35,424 nucleotides of DNA from Azohydromonas lata NBRC 102462 (GCF_001571085.1 NZ_BCTC01000067.1:1-35424), one strand, 5' to 3'; positions 1 to 8,891 are shown, counted from the first letter of the stretch. Notes: generated from the sequence alone by a model not told the origin. Numbers and translations: made by a program.

Positions 1-5
1 TCCAC

Positions 6-62
6 GATCACGCGGAACACTGCCCGTGATCAGCCTAGAATGGGTGTCCGCGATCAGTGGAA
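6..62. repeat. Three imperfect direct repeats (GATCA-N-GAA)
   Basis: The pentamer GATCA occurs at 6, 28 and 52, each followed 8 to 10 bases later by (G)GAA (ending at 17, 40 and 62). This gives a period of 22 to 24 bases. The third copy begins with TGTCCGCGATCA. Multiple short terminal repeats of this style are known from IS21-type elements, so this may be the end of a second, mostly lost element. The region holds no gene. The family assignment is inference. Confidence 0.45.
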
Positions 63-80
63 TGCGCACGCGACTACACG

Positions 81-434
81 ATGGCCTTCAAACTGGCCGT
101 GGTGGAGCAGGTGGAAAAAGGCGAGCTGACCTACAAGCAGGCCCAAGCCAAGTACGGCATCCAGGGCCGCTCGACGGTGCTGAGCTGGCTGCGCCGCTAT
201 GGGTGCCTGGGCTGGGGCGTTGCGGCATCATCGGCGGCGATGCCCATAGACAAGTCACCCAAGCCGCTCACACCCGAGCAGCAGATCAAGGCGCTGCAAG
301 TGCAGCTGGCTGAGGCCAACGAGAAGGCTCGGCTGTTTGAGGCCGTGCTCGACGTGCTCAAGAAGGACTACGGGGTGCGCGTCGTAAAAAAGCCTTCGGG
401 CAAGTCCTCGCGCAAAAGCTCGTCCAAGGGCTGA
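81..434 (+). CDS. IS3-family transposase OrfA
   Basis: This is the DNA-binding subunit of an IS3-type transposase, about 117 residues from the ATG at 81. An in-frame ATG at 57 would add eight residues, but MAFKLAVVEQVEKGEL is the typical family start. The N-terminal helix-turn-helix (TYKQAQAKYGI, then STVLSWLRRYG) is followed by a leucine-rich coiled-coil segment (EQQIKALQVQLAEANEKARLF, split here for length) that in this family serves multimerisation. The lysine/serine-rich tail is read only when the ribosome does not slip at the frameshift site 386-392. The frame is intact, unlike orfB downstream, so a binding-only protein could still be made. Confidence 0.85.
   Translation: MAFKLAVVEQVEKGELTYKQAQAKYGIQGRSTVLSWLRRYGCLGWGVAASSAAMPIDKSPKPLTPEQQIKALQVQLAEANEKARLFEAVLDVLKKDYGVRVVKKPSGKSSRKSSSKG
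386..392 (+). promoter_or_regulatory. A6G programmed -1 frameshift site
   Basis: The heptamer AAAAAAG sits in the orfA frame as gtA AAA AAG, the classic slippery site of IS3-family elements. A -1 slip enters the orfB frame, which is open from here through the orfB start at 437 and would read AFGQVLAQKLVQGLSVSRAC. The signal for making the OrfAB fusion is therefore intact although orfB is damaged further on. Confidence 0.8.
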
Positions 435-436
435 GC

Positions 437-1219
437 GTGAGCAGGGCTTGCCGCTACATGGGCATGAGCCGCCAGGCGTTCTACCAGGCGCGCGCCAGGA
501 ACACGCAGCGCGAAGAACGCGCCCAGGCCGTGGTGCAGTTGGTGGAGCAGCAGCGCATGCGCCAGCCCCGGCTGGGTACGCGCAAGTTGCACCACCTGCT
601 ACGTGAGCCGCTGGCCCAGGCAGGCCATGCGTTGGGGCGCGATGCCATGTTCGACGTGCTGCGCAACGCGCGGCTGCTGGTGCCGCCGCGCCGGGCCTAC
701 CACAAGACCACCGACAGCCATCACCGCTTCCGGCGTCATCCCAACCTCGTCAAGGCCGGGCCGCAGCAGCTGTGTGTCACGGGCAGCGAGCGACTGTGGG
801 TGGCCGACATCACGTACTTGCCCACAGCGGGCAAGTACGCCTACCTGAGTCTGGTGACCGACGCCTACTCGCGCAAGATCGTGGGCTGGCATGTGCACGA
901 AAGCTTGCAAACCGAAGAAGTGGCGCAGGCGCTGAAGATGGCGCTGCGCGGCCGCCAGACGCAAACGCGCTGGCCGAGCGTGTCAACGGCATTCTCAAGA
1001 CCGAGTTCCTGCTGCAGCGTCCGGCCGACGTGCAGCAGGCTGCGGCGCATGGTGGCCGAGTCGGTGCAGATCTACAACGACGAGCGGCCTCACCTGTCGC
1101 TGAAAATGCAAACGCCCAGTGCACCGGGCGTCCATGGCCGGGTAGCCCCGGCAACTTCAACCGTTCTGGGTGTCAACGCATTCCAGGACGGGTCAAGATA
1201 TTCATCTGGCGGATTATGA
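437..1219 (+). pseudogene. IS3-family transposase OrfB, deleted and frameshifted
   Basis: The N-terminal half is a normal IS3 OrfB: SRQAFYQAR, the HTH_21-type region, and the rve integrase start WVADITYLPT with the first catalytic Asp (residue 124). After MALRGRQTQT (about 967) the segment that normally holds HSDRG, with the second catalytic Asp, is missing. The family motif ALAERVNGILKTEF, with the catalytic Glu, resumes in another frame at about 970. A second break, best explained by one extra base near 1040, returns to the first frame for MVAESVQIYNDERPH. The normal stop is also lost, so the frame runs past the inverted repeat to 1219. Loss of one DDE residue makes it inactive. Confidence 0.9.
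1177..1195 (-). repeat. Right terminal inverted repeat of the IS3 element
   Basis: On the minus strand this reads TGACCCGTCCTGGAATGCG. It begins with TG, as IS3 ends do, and its inner nine bases match 58-66 in opposite orientation. Confidence 0.6.
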
Positions 1220-1262
1220 GAATAAAAGTGGCGGCACTTCCATTAAAAGAGGCGCCGATGTT

Positions 1263-2303
1263 TCATTCAAATCCCTGGGGATTGCGTGACTGCCAACGCC
1301 AACTGTCTTCACACATTTTGTGCAAATCGAATCGAGTGCTCCAGTTCAGTGTGCGCTTCGCATGAAAAGGGTCCGCATAACAGGCCGCGACATCGCCTGG
1401 ACGGCGTTTCACGATTTGATAAGGAATGTTGCGCTGGCTGGCCGCCTCATAAGCCTGAACCACTTCAAGCACGCTGTATCCGCGACCTGTGCCGAGATTG
1501 ACCGTCAACGATTCAGATTGATTGAATAAATAATTCAGTGCAGCGACATGGCCTTCGGCCAAGTCCATGACGTGAATATAGTCTCGCATGCCAGTGCCGT
1601 CCGGCGTGTTGTAATCGTCTCCGAATATTTGTAGAAATGGCCGGCGACCGATGGCTACTTGAGCTACGTATGGCATGAGATTGTTGGGTGTGCCCCGCGG
1701 ATCTTCGCCAATATCGCCACTTTCGTGAGCGCCTACAGGGTTGAAATATCGAAGGCAAGCGGTTTGCCAATCAGGGTTGGAGGCTTCTATATCTTTCAGT
1801 ATTTGCTCACCCATGAGCTTTGTCTGTCCATAAGGATTGGTGGCTGAAAGATGTGCGTTCTCCGTGATAGGTAATTTGTCCGGAACGCCGTATACGGTGG
1901 CACTTGAACTGAACACGAAGCGCTTGCAGCCATGCCGCTGCATCGTGCGACATACGGAAACCAGTCCACCGATATTATTGGCGTAGTAATCTAGTGGTTT
2001 TTCGGTGGATTCGCCGACCGCCTTGAAGGCGGCGAAATGAATCAAGGCTTGGGGACGGTGCTGCTGGAACACGCGCTCCATTGCGGTGTCGTCGCAAATA
2101 TCAGCCTGCTCAAAAACAATGGGTTGTGTGCCAAGGCGATCCAGTCTAGGCAAAACTTTTGGAGAGCTGTTGCTGAAGTTGTCCACGCCCACAACGCGAT
2201 AGCCTGCAGCTTGCAGTGCAAGCCAGGTATGAGAGCCTATGTAGCCGGTTGCCCCAGTAAGAAGTACGGTGGGGCCCTCAGGGGGCTGGATATTTGTAGT
2301 CAT
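1263..2303 (-). CDS. galE: UDP-glucose 4-epimerase GalE
   Basis: It interconverts UDP-glucose and UDP-galactose in the cytoplasm using bound NAD and supplies UDP-galactose for polysaccharide assembly. The 346-residue protein has the Rossmann motif GATGYIGSH (17-25), a Ser-rich strand FSSSATVYG and the catalytic Tyr158-Lys162 pair (NPYGQTK). The C-terminus (SWRWQSRNPQGFE) is complete for the family. Its ATG overlaps the TGA of the upstream EpsL gene (ATGA at 2300-2303) and there is no clear Shine-Dalgarno sequence, so translation is probably coupled. It is the third gene of a minus-strand operon with the sugar transferase and EpsL. Base composition is notably AT-richer than in the plus-strand neighbours. 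A degenerate IS3 element follows its stop. Confidence 0.95.
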   Translation of the reverse strand: MTTNIQPPEGPTVLLTGATGYIGSHTWLALQAAGYRVVGVDNFSNSSPKVLPRLDRLGTQPIVFEQADICDDTAMERVFQQHRPQALIHFAAFKAVGESTEKPLDYYANNIGGLVSVCRTMQRHGCKRFVFSSSATVYGVPDKLPITENAHLSATNPYGQTKLMGEQILKDIEASNPDWQTACLRYFNPVGAHESGDIGEDPRGTPNNLMPYVAQVAIGRRPFLQIFGDDYNTPDGTGMRDYIHVMDLAEGHVAALNYLFNQSESLTVNLGTGRGYSVLEVVQAYEAASQRNIPYQIVKRRPGDVAACYADPFHAKRTLNWSTRFDLHKMCEDSWRWQSRNPQGFE

Positions 2304-3517
2304 TTCAAAAGGGCCTGAACGTAGCAGGAGGCCGTATTGGCCTTGAAAGGGAAACTTAGGTTGGAATCAGAGCTGCGGGTTTCTCGGCCAACGTTGCAGC
2401 CAAATGAAATGCTGTTGGTGGCCGCCCAGGCAACTCCCAAACTGGCTTGACGCGTCTTGTCATTGCCTCTGGTATCCAAAGCAGCCAGCGTTGGGTTGGT
2501 CAATGTACGGTCGCTATAGTGGTAATTGGCATTGACCGAAACCTTTGCAGTCGCCTTCCAAACAGCTTCCAATATCAATGAATTAGTAACGCGTGAGCCT
2601 GCAATCGTCAAATCGCTTGTGCCCGGATCAACAAGCCGTTCACTGTCATCCGCATCCCGCACCAGCGAAGTTGTGAATGCCAGTTTGCCTGTCGGCTCCC
2701 AATGCCAGCGCAGTAATCCTGTGACACCTGAAAAGTCCCGCTGTGCTGCAGCGTTGTCGTAACTGCGCTGCTCGTAACCAATGCGACCATCAATGCCGCT
2801 CACGCTGGAAGGCTTCCATTCGCCTGTGAACTCAATGGCGTGGCTGGTGTATTCAATGTCTGCGGAGGTATATTTTCCGCGTGCTTCCACCCAGGCTGTG
2901 CCCAGTGTCAGCAAATCGTTGCGGTGCCAGCGGGTGCCCACACGCACAGCATACCGCTTGTTGTTGCGAAATCTAAATGCGTCTGAGGAATAATCTGTGT
3001 CTCTGGTATTGAATGCACCAAATATCTGTAGATCATTGCGCAAATTGCCGCGCTGCACACTTGCATTGAAGGTGCGTTCACGCTTGATATTCAATTCTCT
3101 AAGTGCATCTTGGCCGAGACGTGGAATGCTGTAGGAGGCCAGTGCTCTTTCTGATCCGGCAGCGATAGAGCCAGAGTAATTCTCTATGGTTTCCCAGTCC
3201 AAACCGGCAGCAAGCTTGTGGCCGGTATTGTTCAGCTCACTCAAATCGTCAAAGCGCTGGCGGCGAAGTTCAAGGTTTGTATAAACCCGCTGCCGGCTGA
3301 TGGGTTGATCGAATCCGGCAAGCAATGTGGCCGTCGTGAATGAATCCGATTGCGGATCTAAATATCCTGGTAATCGAAAAACATTGGAATCATGGCCGCG
3401 TGTCAATGAGGCTCCCAAATAATAGGGACTTGTTTCGGCCTGAGCGACAGTGGCAAAAACGGCAAGCGCGACGCAACTAAAGGCGCACGAGGGTGCGCGC
3501 AAGGTTCTTTTGATCAA
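2300..3517 (-). CDS. epsL: EpsL-type exopolysaccharide outer-membrane beta-barrel protein
   Basis: The 405-residue protein has a signal peptide (residues 1 to about 27, ending AQA). A long run of alternating polar/aromatic strands typical of outer-membrane barrels follows, with repeated W/Y-rich strands such as ALGVAWAATNSISFGCNVG-like segments. It resembles the EpsL family of exosortase-associated exopolysaccharide loci and probably forms or assists the outer-membrane export channel. The start codon is TTG (3515-3517), with GGGAG eight bases upstream; no ATG lies before the signal peptide. The TTG sits in a 14-base palindrome. It lies 24 bases after the sugar transferase and overlaps galE by four bases. 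The gene is AT-richer than most of the window. The barrel role is well supported; the exact substrate is unknown. Confidence 0.8.
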   Translation of the reverse strand: MIKRTLRAPSCAFSCVALAVFATVAQAETSPYYLGASLTRGHDSNVFRLPGYLDPQSDSFTTATLLAGFDQPISRQRVYTNLELRRQRFDDLSELNNTGHKLAAGLDWETIENYSGSIAAGSERALASYSIPRLGQDALRELNIKRERTFNASVQRGNLRNDLQIFGAFNTRDTDYSSDAFRFRNNKRYAVRVGTRWHRNDLLTLGTAWVEARGKYTSADIEYTSHAIEFTGEWKPSSVSGIDGRIGYEQRSYDNAAAQRDFSGVTGLLRWHWEPTGKLAFTTSLVRDADDSERLVDPGTSDLTIAGSRVTNSLILEAVWKATAKVSVNANYHYSDRTLTNPTLAALDTRGNDKTRQASLGVAWAATNSISFGCNVGRETRSSDSNLSFPFKANTASCYVQALLK

Positions 3518-3520
3518 AAG
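3507..3520. repeat. Perfect palindrome over the epsL start codon
   Basis: CTTTTGATCAAAAG is a perfect 14-base inverted repeat that contains the TTG start of the EpsL gene. It could form a small mRNA hairpin or bind a protein, but AT palindromes this short also arise by chance. Confidence 0.5.
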
Positions 3521-3541
3521 TAATTCTCCCGCGACAGCTTC

Positions 3542-5011
3542 TCAATAGGCGTTTCGATCGAAGAAAACCAGCCGCGCCGTGCGCACCATGATGTGCAAAT
3601 CAAGGGCTAGCGACCAGTTGCGGAGGTACTCCAGATCGTATTCCACTCGGGCCTGCATCTTGTGCACCGTGTCGGTCTCGCCACGGTGGCCGTTGACCTG
3701 AGCCCACCCAGTGATGCCAGGCTTGACTTTGTGGCGAACCATGTATGCCTTGATCAGCTTGCGGTATTCCTCGTTATGGGCTACGGCATGTGGCCTTGGG
3801 CCAACGATGCTCATGCTGCCTTGCAACACATTGAAGAACTGCGGCAGCTCGTCCAGGGAGGTACGGCGCAAAAAAGCGCCGAAGCGGGTGATGCGAGGAT
3901 CGCCCCGGGTCGCTTGCTTGACAACGCTGCCGTTATCCTGCGCAGTCATAGAGCGAAATTTGTAAACCAGAATTTCGCTGCCATCCAGTCCGTTGCGTCG
4001 TTGCTTAAAAATTACCGGGCCGGGCGAGCTGAGCTTGACGCCTATGGCAATGAGCAGCAGCAACGGCGAGATGAGCACTAGAACGACGGAAGCGATCACC
4101 AAATCGGAAATGCGCTTGGTGAGCTCGTTGGTTCCGGTGAAAGGCGTCTCGCAGATGCCGACCACGGGAATGCCGTTCATGTCTTGAAGCCGTCCCTGGA
4201 TGATGCTGATGCCGAAGACGTCAGGCACGAAGAAGATGGAAGCGGTTGTACCCTGCAGCGATTCCAGCAACTCCACGATGCGTGGCTGTACTCCCAGCGG
4301 GAGTGTGATGTAGACCTCCTTGACGCCCTGCGCCCGGATGTAGGGCGCCACGTCCTGCAATGTGCCCAGCAGCCCGCTGGCCTCCTGGTGCACGCGGGCG
4401 TCATGGCGGTCGTCGAAATAGCCCACAAAGACGCTGCCTTGGTCGCTGCTCTCGCGCAGTGCCCGCGCGACCTTTACGCCCAGCAGTCCGCTGCCTACGA
4501 CGACTGCCGGCCGGCGCAGAACCTCCTGTGCGGCGCGGCGGCGCAGTATGGTCTGTCCGGCAGCCACGCCCAGCCACAACAGCACCGGCGTGGTCACTGC
4601 CCAAGCCAGAAGTACCCGGCGGTTGAAGTAGCCCAGACTTTGCGTGGCGTAGCCGCAAAGCACTAGAGCCAACAGCAGCACGATCCAGCTATTAAAGATG
4701 TCCATGGCCGCGGCGGGCAATGGGTCCTTAAAGCGCTGACGGCCTGGAAATGTCAAGGCGAATACCAGCAAGCCGAGTGTGAGCGCAGGGCGCTCTATGG
4801 GTTGGCCGTACCAGCGCGTGGCCAGCAAAAACACCGCCACCGCAAGCGTGGGCTCCATGAAGGCAGCCACGAGCGAGGTGACGGATTGAGGCGCGCTGTA
4901 GAAGGTTCGTTTGTAGCTGCGATGGGCGATCATGGAATCCGGGTGACCCGTATTGGCTGCGGCACATGCATGCTCGCGCGCCAGCTCCTTACCCCTGTTG
5001 TTGAGAGCCAT
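3542..5011 (-). CDS. Undecaprenyl-phosphate glucose phosphotransferase (exopolysaccharide initiation)
   Basis: It transfers hexose-1-phosphate from UDP-glucose (or another UDP-hexose) to undecaprenyl phosphate at the inner membrane, the first step of exopolysaccharide repeat assembly. The 489-residue protein has four N-terminal membrane segments (about 45-65, 77-92, 105-125, 133-152). A nucleotide-binding-like CoA-binding_3 domain follows (VVGSGLLGVKVA, 171-182), then a fifth hydrophobic segment (302-325). The catalytic C-terminal bacterial sugar transferase domain has KFRSM, RRTSLDELPQ (382-391), GPRP (404-407) and KPGITGWAQVNG. Length and domains match the WcaJ/EpsB-like family. The ATG at 5011 has a weak AAGG six bases upstream; Met27 is an alternative. 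It heads the operon with epsL and galE and is divergent from ubiJ. Confidence 0.92.
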   Translation of the reverse strand: MALNNRGKELAREHACAAANTGHPDSMIAHRSYKRTFYSAPQSVTSLVAAFMEPTLAVAVFLLATRWYGQPIERPALTLGLLVFALTFPGRQRFKDPLPAAAMDIFNSWIVLLLALVLCGYATQSLGYFNRRVLLAWAVTTPVLLWLGVAAGQTILRRRAAQEVLRRPAVVVGSGLLGVKVARALRESSDQGSVFVGYFDDRHDARVHQEASGLLGTLQDVAPYIRAQGVKEVYITLPLGVQPRIVELLESLQGTTASIFFVPDVFGISIIQGRLQDMNGIPVVGICETPFTGTNELTKRISDLVIASVVLVLISPLLLLIAIGVKLSSPGPVIFKQRRNGLDGSEILVYKFRSMTAQDNGSVVKQATRGDPRITRFGAFLRRTSLDELPQFFNVLQGSMSIVGPRPHAVAHNEEYRKLIKAYMVRHKVKPGITGWAQVNGHRGETDTVHKMQARVEYDLEYLRNWSLALDLHIMVRTARLVFFDRNAY

Positions 5012-5077
5012 TCTCGACCTTGCGCCTGGCCTTACCGATCCGGTTCCCGTGGATGCGGGCGTTCAAACCTGGGTGCC

Positions 5078-5083
5078 TACAAT
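5078..5083 (+). promoter_or_regulatory. Candidate -10 element for ubiJ, leaderless start
   Basis: TACAAT ends seven bases before the ATG at 5091 and no Shine-Dalgarno sequence is present. A transcript starting about seven bases after the hexamer would begin at the start codon. No convincing -35 hexamer was seen at 17 bases. Confidence 0.4.
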
Positions 5084-5090
5084 GCCGCGC

Positions 5091-5606
5091 ATGTTGCAAG
5101 CCCTGAATGCCCTGATGGCTCCTGCCCTGATGCAGCGGATCACGCTGCTCCTGAATCACGTGCTTGACAGCGAGCCCGTGGCGCGGCAGTTGCTGCGCCC
5201 GCGTGAAGGCGTGCTTGTGCAATTCCACTTAGAACGCTGGCCGGGCCTGTTGCCGCCGCCGCCCGTGCTGTGCTGGCGCATCACGCCTGCGGGGCTGCTG
5301 GAGTGGGAAGCGGCGCCGCCCGCGTCGGCCCAATTGCACGTGCGGGTAGACGCCGGCAACCCGGCGGCGCTGATGCTGCAGGCGCTGAGCGGCACGCAGC
5401 CGCCGCTGCAACTCGACGGCGATGCGGCGCTGGCTGCCGACATCAATTGGCTGCTGCAGAACCTGCGCTGGGACGTGGCGGCTGACTTGGAGCGCGTGCT
5501 CGGCGCCGCCGCGGCGCAGCAGCTCAGCGCATTGGGCGCGGCGCTGGCGCGTGGTCTGCGGCAGGCACTGGTCGGGGGCGCGGCGCGCTGGCGTGCCGGC
5601 TCATGA
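5091..5606 (+). CDS. ubiJ: Ubiquinone biosynthesis accessory factor UbiJ (SCP2 domain)
   Basis: UbiJ is a lipid-binding accessory protein of the cytosolic complex that modifies ubiquinone intermediates. The frame encodes 171 residues from the ATG at 5091; another ATG lies at 5082. It begins [15 protein letters not shown], then the weakly conserved SCP2-like part ([45 protein letters not shown]) and a C-terminal helix with [15 protein letters not shown], which matches the family ending where UbiJ proteins have a coiled coil. Its TGA overlaps the ubiB ATG (5603-5606), the same order as enterobacterial ubiE-ubiJ-ubiB, although ubiE is not adjacent here. Sequence conservation is low, so the call rests partly on the coupling to ubiB. 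Confidence 0.82.
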   Translation: MLQALNALMAPALMQRITLLLNHVLDSEPVARQLLRPREGVLVQFHLERWPGLLPPPPVLCWRITPAGLLEWEAAPPASAQLHVRVDAGNPAALMLQALSGTQPPLQLDGDAALAADINWLLQNLRWDVAADLERVLGAAAAQQLSALGAALARGLRQALVGGAARWRAGS

Positions 5607-7174
5607 GGCAGTTCGCACGACTGCTCTACATCGCGTTCACCGTCCTGCGCTTTGGCCTGGACGACATCGCGCTGTCGCATTTCCGCCAGCGTTGGGTGCG
5701 CGCGCTGGCCGTGGTGGTGACGCTTGGGCGCCGCTTCGACGAGGCGCGTGGCGTGCGGCTGCGCCGCGCGCTGGAGCGGCTTGGGCCCATCTTCGTCAAA
5801 TTTGGCCAAGTGCTGTCCACGCGGCGCGACCTGCTGCCGTTGGACATCGCCGACGAGCTCGCGCGGCTGCAGGACAACGTTCCGCCGTTTCCCGGCATGC
5901 AGGCCATCACGCTGGTAGAGCGCGCCTTTGGCCGGCGCATAGACGAAGTGTTCTCGCACTTCAGCCCCGAGCCGGTGGCCAGCGCCTCCATCGCGCAGGT
6001 GCACTTCGCCACGCTGCGCGACGGGCGTGAGGTGGCCGTGAAGGTGTTGCGCCCGGGCATGCTGTCCGTGATTGAGGACGATCTAGCCCTGCTGCATCGC
6101 TTCGCCCGCTGGATGGAGCGCACCAGCACCGACGCGCGCCGCCTCAAGCCGCGCGAAGTCGTGGCCGAGTTCGACATCTATCTGCACGACGAACTGGATC
6201 TCGTGCGCGAAGCCTCCAACGCCGCGCAGTTGCGCCGCAACATGGATGGGCTGGACCTCGTGATGGTCCCCGAGATGGTGTGGGATTTGTGTGCGCCGGG
6301 CGTGATCGTGATGGAGCGCATGCGCGGCACGCCCATCAGCCAGATCGGCAAGCTGCGCGAGGCGGGCGTGGACATTCCCAAGCTGGCGCGCGACGGCGTG
6401 ACCATCTTCTTCACCCAGGTCTTTCGCGACGGCTTTTTCCACGCCGACATGCACCCCGGCAACATCCAGGTGAGCCTGGAGCCGGCCACGTTCGGCCGCT
6501 ACATTGCGCTGGACTTCGGGATCATGGGCACGCTCACCGAGGTCGACAAGGAGTACCTGGCGCAGAACTTCATCGCCTTCTTCCGCCGCGACTACAAGCG
6601 CGTGGCGGAACTGCACCTGGAGTCGGGCTGGGTGCCGCCGGGCACGCGCATTGACTCGCTGGAGTCCGCCATCCGCGCCGTGTGCGAGCCGCACTTCGAC
6701 CGCCCGCTCAAGGACATCTCGCTGGGCCAGGTGCTGCTGCGGCTGTTCCAGACCTCGCGCCGCTTCAACGTCGAGATACAGCCGCAACTGGTGCTGCTGC
6801 AAAAGACGCTGCTCAACGTCGAAGGCCTGGGCCGGCAGCTCGATCCGGAATTGGACCTGTGGGCCACGGCCAAGCCCTTCCTGGAGCGCTGGATGAACGA
6901 GCAGATCGGCTGGCGCGCGCTGGTGGACAAACTCAAACACGAGGCGCCGCATTACGCGCGGCTGCTGCCTGAAGTGCCGCGGTTGCTGCACCACGCGCTG
7001 CAGCGCTCGCCCGCCAAGTCCGACGATTCTCAAGTGCTCCTGGCTGCGCTGCTGGCCGAGCAAAAGCGCACCAACCGGTTGTTGCAGGGCCTACTGTGGG
7101 GCGCCCTGGGCTTTGCCTTGGGCGTTGGGCTGATGCGCATGGCACTGCGGCTGCACGTCCTCATGCCCATGTGA
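5603..7174 (+). CDS. ubiB: Ubiquinone biosynthesis regulatory protein kinase UbiB
   Basis: This atypical kinase-like ATPase (ADCK/COQ8 family) is needed for ubiquinone synthesis and is anchored in the inner membrane. The 523-residue protein has the family-specific KxGQ motif (Lys66-Phe-Gly-Gln69, then STR), the Ala-rich loop ASASIAQVH (126-134), the ATP-binding Lys147 in VAVKVLRP, the catalytic stretch HADMHPGN (280-287) and DFG (304-306). A C-terminal hydrophobic anchor follows ([15 protein letters not shown]). The length is near the usual 540. The ATG overlaps the ubiJ stop (ATGA), so translation is coupled. The order ubiJ-ubiB is conserved across proteobacteria. Confidence 0.95.
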   Translation: MRQFARLLYIAFTVLRFGLDDIALSHFRQRWVRALAVVVTLGRRFDEARGVRLRRALERLGPIFVKFGQVLSTRRDLLPLDIADELARLQDNVPPFPGMQAITLVERAFGRRIDEVFSHFSPEPVASASIAQVHFATLRDGREVAVKVLRPGMLSVIEDDLALLHRFARWMERTSTDARRLKPREVVAEFDIYLHDELDLVREASNAAQLRRNMDGLDLVMVPEMVWDLCAPGVIVMERMRGTPISQIGKLREAGVDIPKLARDGVTIFFTQVFRDGFFHADMHPGNIQVSLEPATFGRYIALDFGIMGTLTEVDKEYLAQNFIAFFRRDYKRVAELHLESGWVPPGTRIDSLESAIRAVCEPHFDRPLKDISLGQVLLRLFQTSRRFNVEIQPQLVLLQKTLLNVEGLGRQLDPELDLWATAKPFLERWMNEQIGWRALVDKLKHEAPHYARLLPEVPRLLHHALQRSPAKSDDSQVLLAALLAEQKRTNRLLQGLLWGALGFALGVGLMRMALRLHVLMPM

Positions 7175-7360
7175 GCACCGGCGGGGTGCGCGGGAAGGGC
7201 GATTTGTGCCGGTTCCGCCATGCCCGGGTGCACGGCCCGCCGTGCGCGCAGGACTCCCCCCTTGCGATGCGGGGATAATGCGCGCCGCGTTCAGTGGCGG
7301 CGCAATTCGTGCTTTCCGCCGCGCACCTCCTCCCAGCCCCTTTTGCCCGCAGGCCGCGCC

Positions 7361-8821
7361 ATGCTGCTGACCCTGGTCCTCGTGTATTTGCTGCTGACCA
7401 TCGCCATCGGCCTGTGGGCTGCCAAGCGGGTCAAGACCACCTCCGACTTCGCCGTCGCCGGCCGGCACCTGCCGCTGGTGATGATCGTCACCACCACCTT
7501 TGCCACCTGGTTCGGCTCCGAAACGGTGCTGGGCATCCCGGCCAAGTTCGTGCAAGGCGGCCTGGGCGAAGTGGTGGAGGACCCGTTCGGCGCGGGCACC
7601 TGCCTGATCCTGGTAGGCATCTTCTTCGCCGCCAAGCTCTACCGCATGTCGCTGCTGACCATCAGCGACTACTACCGTGAGCGCTATGGCCGCGGCGTCG
7701 AGGTGGTGTGCTCGCTCATCATCATCGTGAGCTACCTGGGTTGGGTGTCGGCGCAGGTCACGGCGCTGGGCCTGGTGTTCAACCTGCTCTCCGGCGGCAC
7801 CATCAGCCCGGCGGTGGGCATGGTGCTGGGAACGGCCTCCATCCTGGCCTACACGCTGTTCGGCGGCATGTGGTCGGTCGCGGTGACGGACTTCATCCAG
7901 ATGATCATCCTGGTGGCCGGCCTGGCCATCATCGCCGTCTTCGCCGCCGACCAGGCCGGCGGCGCTGACAAGGTGATCGAGCTGGCCACCAGCAAGGATC
8001 TCTTCCGCTTCCTGCCCGAGCCCACGTTCACCGACGTCGTCTTCTTCATCGCCGCGGCCATCACGATGATGCTGGGCTCCATCCCGCAGCAGGACGTTTT
8101 CCAGCGCGTGATGTCGGCCAAGGACATCAACGCCGCCACCAAGGGCCCGGTCATTGGCGGCCTGTGCTACATCGCGTTCGCCTTCGTGCCCATGTTCTTG
8201 GTGACCAGCGCGCTGATCATCATGCCGGAGCAGGCCACCGAGCTCATCGAGCAGGATCCTCAGAAGGTGCTGCCCACGCTGGTGCTGGAGCACATGCCGT
8301 TCGTGATGCAGGTGCTGTTCTTCGGCGCGCTGCTGTCCGCGCTCAAGAGCACGGCCTCGGCCACGCTGCTGGCACCCTCGGTAACCTTCGTGGAGAACGT
8401 GTGGCGCCAGTTTTCCCCGCGCCAGAGCGACCGCCAGGAGCTGCGCACCATGCGCATCGCCGTGCTGGTGTTCAGCATGCTGGTGTGCACCTACGCCATC
8501 CTCTCCGAGGGCACGCCCATCTACGACATGGTCTCCGGCGCCTACCAGGTCACGCTCGTGGGCGCCTTCGTTCCGCTGGTGGCGGGCCTGTACTGGAAGC
8601 GGGCCACCACACAGGGCGCGATCTTCTCCATCGTGCTGGGCATCCTGACCTGGGCCATGTTCCTGGCCACGCCGGCCGGGGAGAGCTTCCCGGCGCAGTT
8701 GGCCGGCTTCCTGATGGGCGCGCTGGGCATGCTGGTGGGCTCGCTGGGCCCGCAGGCGCTCAAGAACCGCCATGGCTCGCACCACGCGCTGCGCGGTCTG
8801 GACAGCGGCTTGAAAGCCTGA
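7361..8821 (+). CDS. Sodium:solute symporter (SLC5/SSS family)
   Basis: This is an inner-membrane sodium-coupled transporter of 486 residues with about 13 hydrophobic segments, beginning MLLTLVLVYLLLTIAIGLWAA. Family features include the early ATWFGSETVLGIPA segment, which in SSS proteins lies in the substrate/sodium-binding helix region, and SDYYRERYG after the third segment. The helix FFGALLSALKSTASATLLAP also matches sodium-site helices of this fold. The frame is open upstream to 7220, but that extension is Arg/Cys-rich and non-membrane, so the ATG at 7361 is preferred. The 186-base gap after ubiB holds GATAAT at 7274-7279, a possible -10. The substrate cannot be told from the sequence. 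Confidence 0.88.
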   Translation: MLLTLVLVYLLLTIAIGLWAAKRVKTTSDFAVAGRHLPLVMIVTTTFATWFGSETVLGIPAKFVQGGLGEVVEDPFGAGTCLILVGIFFAAKLYRMSLLTISDYYRERYGRGVEVVCSLIIIVSYLGWVSAQVTALGLVFNLLSGGTISPAVGMVLGTASILAYTLFGGMWSVAVTDFIQMIILVAGLAIIAVFAADQAGGADKVIELATSKDLFRFLPEPTFTDVVFFIAAAITMMLGSIPQQDVFQRVMSAKDINAATKGPVIGGLCYIAFAFVPMFLVTSALIIMPEQATELIEQDPQKVLPTLVLEHMPFVMQVLFFGALLSALKSTASATLLAPSVTFVENVWRQFSPRQSDRQELRTMRIAVLVFSMLVCTYAILSEGTPIYDMVSGAYQVTLVGAFVPLVAGLYWKRATTQGAIFSIVLGILTWAMFLATPAGESFPAQLAGFLMGALGMLVGSLGPQALKNRHGSHHALRGLDSGLKA

Positions 8822-8891
8822 AATGTGACCCTATTTGCAGCCGCGGGCGTGTCGCCTGGCCTCACCAACGGCGGCACCCCACCTCGGGCTT

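Larger units (their letters stand above)
45..1195 (+). mobile_element. Degenerate IS3-family insertion sequence
   Basis: This element of about 1.15 kb carries orfA, a programmed frameshift site and a damaged orfB. The right end, read inward on the minus strand from 1195, is TGACCCGTCCTGGAATGCG, a good IS3-type terminal repeat. On the left only the inner core TGGAATGCG (58-66) matches it. The outer part looks replaced by the GATCA repeats, so the left boundary at 45 is approximate. No target-site duplication is visible. The element lies just beyond the 3' end of galE and may have cut the exopolysaccharide operon. The transposase cannot be active in this copy. Confidence 0.8.
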
